A stretch of 64,000 bases of DNA from an uncultured Lachnospiraceae bacterium (GTDB lineage Bacteria; Bacillota; Clostridia; Lachnospirales; Lachnospiraceae): contig CAMXQE010000018.1 of the NCBI GenBank assembly GCA_947246015.1, positions 1-64,000 on the forward strand, in the 5' to 3' direction. The translations under genes were made by a program, and so were the position numbers. Shown piece by piece: positions 62,499-64,000 of the stretch (position 1 is its first letter; every line of letters begins with the position of its first letter). The notes under the pieces are model-generated. The model ran no database searches and was not told where the DNA came from. It saw only the letters and a list, made by a program, of their open reading frames with translations.

Positions 62499-63607
62499 TG
62501 TTAGAATATAACCTTCAGTTCTTTGCCAAAGATGGTCCCGGCGGCGAAAAAACAGAGCCGGCTACACAGAAGAAATTGGATGATGCAAGGAAAGAGGGTC
62601 AGGCGGCCAAAAGTAAGGAGATAGGTAATGCTTTCAGTCTGCTGGCGCTGTTCCTGCTTATGAAGTTGTATATAAGCATTATGGGAGAGCGTTTTCTGGG
62701 CGTGTTTCACAGTGTCTATGCACAGATTCCGGATTATGTGAGAATGTATGACGGACAGCTGCCGATACAGAGCATGAATCTGGTATTCAAAGGGATTATG
62801 ACCAATCTGCTCATCATTGTTGCACCGGTATTTTTAGTAGGGTTTCTGATGGCTTTTATCTGTGATTTGGTGCAGGTGAAATGGAAGCCCACGCCGAAGC
62901 CTTTAATGCCTAAACTCAGTAAACTGAATCCAATAAAAGGCTTTAAGAAAATTATCTCTGCCAAATCTCTTGTTGAATTGCTGAAAGCCATATTGAAGAT
63001 TGCGTTAATTGGATATGTTGTTTATGGATATTTGATTGACAGAGTGGGGCAGATTTATCTGTTATATGATATTTCCCTGAATCGGGCTATTGCTTTAGTC
63101 GGGGATTTGGTAATAAATCTGGGGATAAGAGTTTCGGCAGTTTATATTATCATCGGTTTTGCAGACTATGCTTATCAGAAATATAAGTTTAAAGACGATA
63201 TGAAGATGACAAAGCAGGAAGTCAAAGATGAGTTTAAGAACGCGGAAGGGGACCCGAAAGTTAAGGGTAAGCAGCGTCAGCGTATGATGGAAGCGTCCAG
63301 GCGCCGGATGATGCAGCAGCTGCCGGAGGCAGATGTGGTTATTACAAACCCGACGCATTATGCGGTTGCTATCAAGTATGATGCGGAGAAATACGAGGCG
63401 CCTATGGTACTGGCGAAGGGTGAGAACCATCTGGCGCAGAAAATAAAAGAAGTTGCGAGGGAAAACCATATTGAAATCGTGGAGAATAAACCCCTTGCCC
63501 GTATGCTTTATGCAAATGTGGAGGTGGGAGAACTGATACCGCCGGAATTGTATCAGGCAGTTGCGGAAGTCCTTGCATTTGTATATCATCTGCAGGGAAA
63601 AGCATAA
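62498..63607 (+). CDS. flhB: Flagellar export switch protein FlhB
   Basis: 369 residues from the ATG at 62498. Four membrane helices in residues about 45-235, then a cytoplasmic domain with the self-cleaving N284-P-T-H287 motif that controls substrate switching with FliK. The N-terminal K-T-E-P-A-T-Q-K-K-L-D-D-A-R-K-E-G-Q is typical. No fliR-flhB fusion, unlike some clostridia. Confidence 0.96.
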   Translation: MLEYNLQFFAKDGPGGEKTEPATQKKLDDARKEGQAAKSKEIGNAFSLLALFLLMKLYISIMGERFLGVFHSVYAQIPDYVRMYDGQLPIQSMNLVFKGIMTNLLIIVAPVFLVGFLMAFICDLVQVKWKPTPKPLMPKLSKLNPIKGFKKIISAKSLVELLKAILKIALIGYVVYGYLIDRVGQIYLLYDISLNRAIALVGDLVINLGIRVSAVYIIIGFADYAYQKYKFKDDMKMTKQEVKDEFKNAEGDPKVKGKQRQRMMEASRRRMMQQLPEADVVITNPTHYAVAIKYDAEKYEAPMVLAKGENHLAQKIKEVARENHIEIVENKPLARMLYANVEVGELIPPELYQAVAEVLAFVYHLQGKA

Positions 63608-63627
63608 GAAGAGAGGAGGAGTAAGGT

Positions 63628-64000
63628 ATGAGAAAAGCGGATGTAGGTGTTGCATTGTATATACTGGCAGCATTTATTATGTTCATTGTTCCCATTCCCT
63701 CCCAGTTATTGGATGTTTTACTGGCTTGTAATATAGCGGTGGCGTTTACGATTATGTTTGGGTGTATGTTTGCAAAAGAGGTGCTGGAGCTTTCCTTCTT
63801 CCCGACTGTTTTGCTGTTTACGACCATATTCAGAATCGCGCTGAATGTGTCTTCCACACGTCTGATTCTTACGACGGGAGATCCCGGTAATGTAGTGTCT
63901 ACATTCGGAAGTTATGTAGGCGGCAATGATTTGATTGTCGGAGCCATTATTTTCATTATCCTGATTCTGATTCAGTTCATGGTTATTAATAAAGGTTCCG
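63628..64000 (+). CDS. flhA: Flagellar export gate protein FlhA (3' end beyond window)
   Basis: Partial: the first 124 codons are in the window. Starts M-R-K-A-D-V-G-V-A with GAGGAGGAG upstream. Membrane helices are interrupted by the FHIPEP-type signature R-I-A-L-N-V-S-S-T-R-L-I-L (about residues 70-82). It should be close to 690 residues when complete. Largest gate component, binding export chaperone complexes. Confidence 0.95.
   Translation, partial: MRKADVGVALYILAAFIMFIVPIPSQLLDVLLACNIAVAFTIMFGCMFAKEVLELSFFPTVLLFTTIFRIALNVSSTRLILTTGDPGNVVSTFGSYVGGNDLIVGAIIFIILILIQFMVINKGS

Overview
The window looks like chromosome of a motile, spore-forming Clostridia member, most likely Lachnospiraceae. 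Evidence: a Firmicutes-type flagellar operon directly behind dprA-topA-codY; the spore genes spoVAD, gpr, spoIIP and sigK; a CodY regulator; and Gram-positive promoters and ribosome binding sites throughout. Nearly all genes are on the + strand. No rRNA, tRNA or CRISPR array was seen.

Layout. 1-5791: operon with a 5'-truncated beta-propeller/solute-binding lipoprotein-like protein, two MalF/MalG-type permeases and a HlyD-like adaptor. 5944-10845: AraC-GyrI regulator, bacteriohemerythrin, LacI regulator and glycogen phosphorylase. 11234-14956: MBOAT acyltransferase plus SGNH esterase pair behind an 11-bp-phased repeat array, then a solitary spoVAD with a strong terminator. 15167-22640: MATE exporter, membrane chemoreceptor, two divergent GGDEF cyclases, a zinc-ribbon protein preceded by a tandem structured repeat, and a TPM-domain protein. 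22814-24676: a PIN-domain toxin-antitoxin pair and a small membrane protein flanked by inverted copies of a palindromic repeat. 24677-34007: the conserved rpsT / gpr-spoIIP-lepA-hemW neighbourhood, invaded by a MITE (26087-26250) and by a 2.5-kb AT-richer island with excisionase/integrase remnants, a broken acetyltransferase, a KilA-N protein and a decayed minus-strand gene. 34231-42531: sigK without a pro-sequence, a degenerate HD-GYP protein, comM (with a second tandem structured repeat in its leader), dprA, topA and codY.

42718-64000: flagellar operon in the order flgB flgC fliE fliF fliG fliH fliI fliJ motE-like fliK flgD flg_new flgE flbD motA motB fliL fliM fliY cheY fliO fliP fliQ fliR flhB flhA, the last cut by the window end. 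These genes build the rod, MS ring, switch, export gate, hook and stator in close to assembly order. Spacing is tight and several starts overlap the preceding stop.

The least explained material is non-coding. (i) A 102-119 bp hairpin unit occurs as tandem pairs directly before two unrelated genes (20441-20666 and 36241-36444); its stems are kept although their sequence differs. (ii) A near-perfect hairpin MITE has a candidate 4-bp target duplication. (iii) A second palindromic repeat family is present in inverted orientation at 23698-24480. (iv) An 11-bp-phased direct repeat lies over the -35 region of the acyltransferase operon. All function statements are from reading the sequence and from family knowledge; no database search was run.
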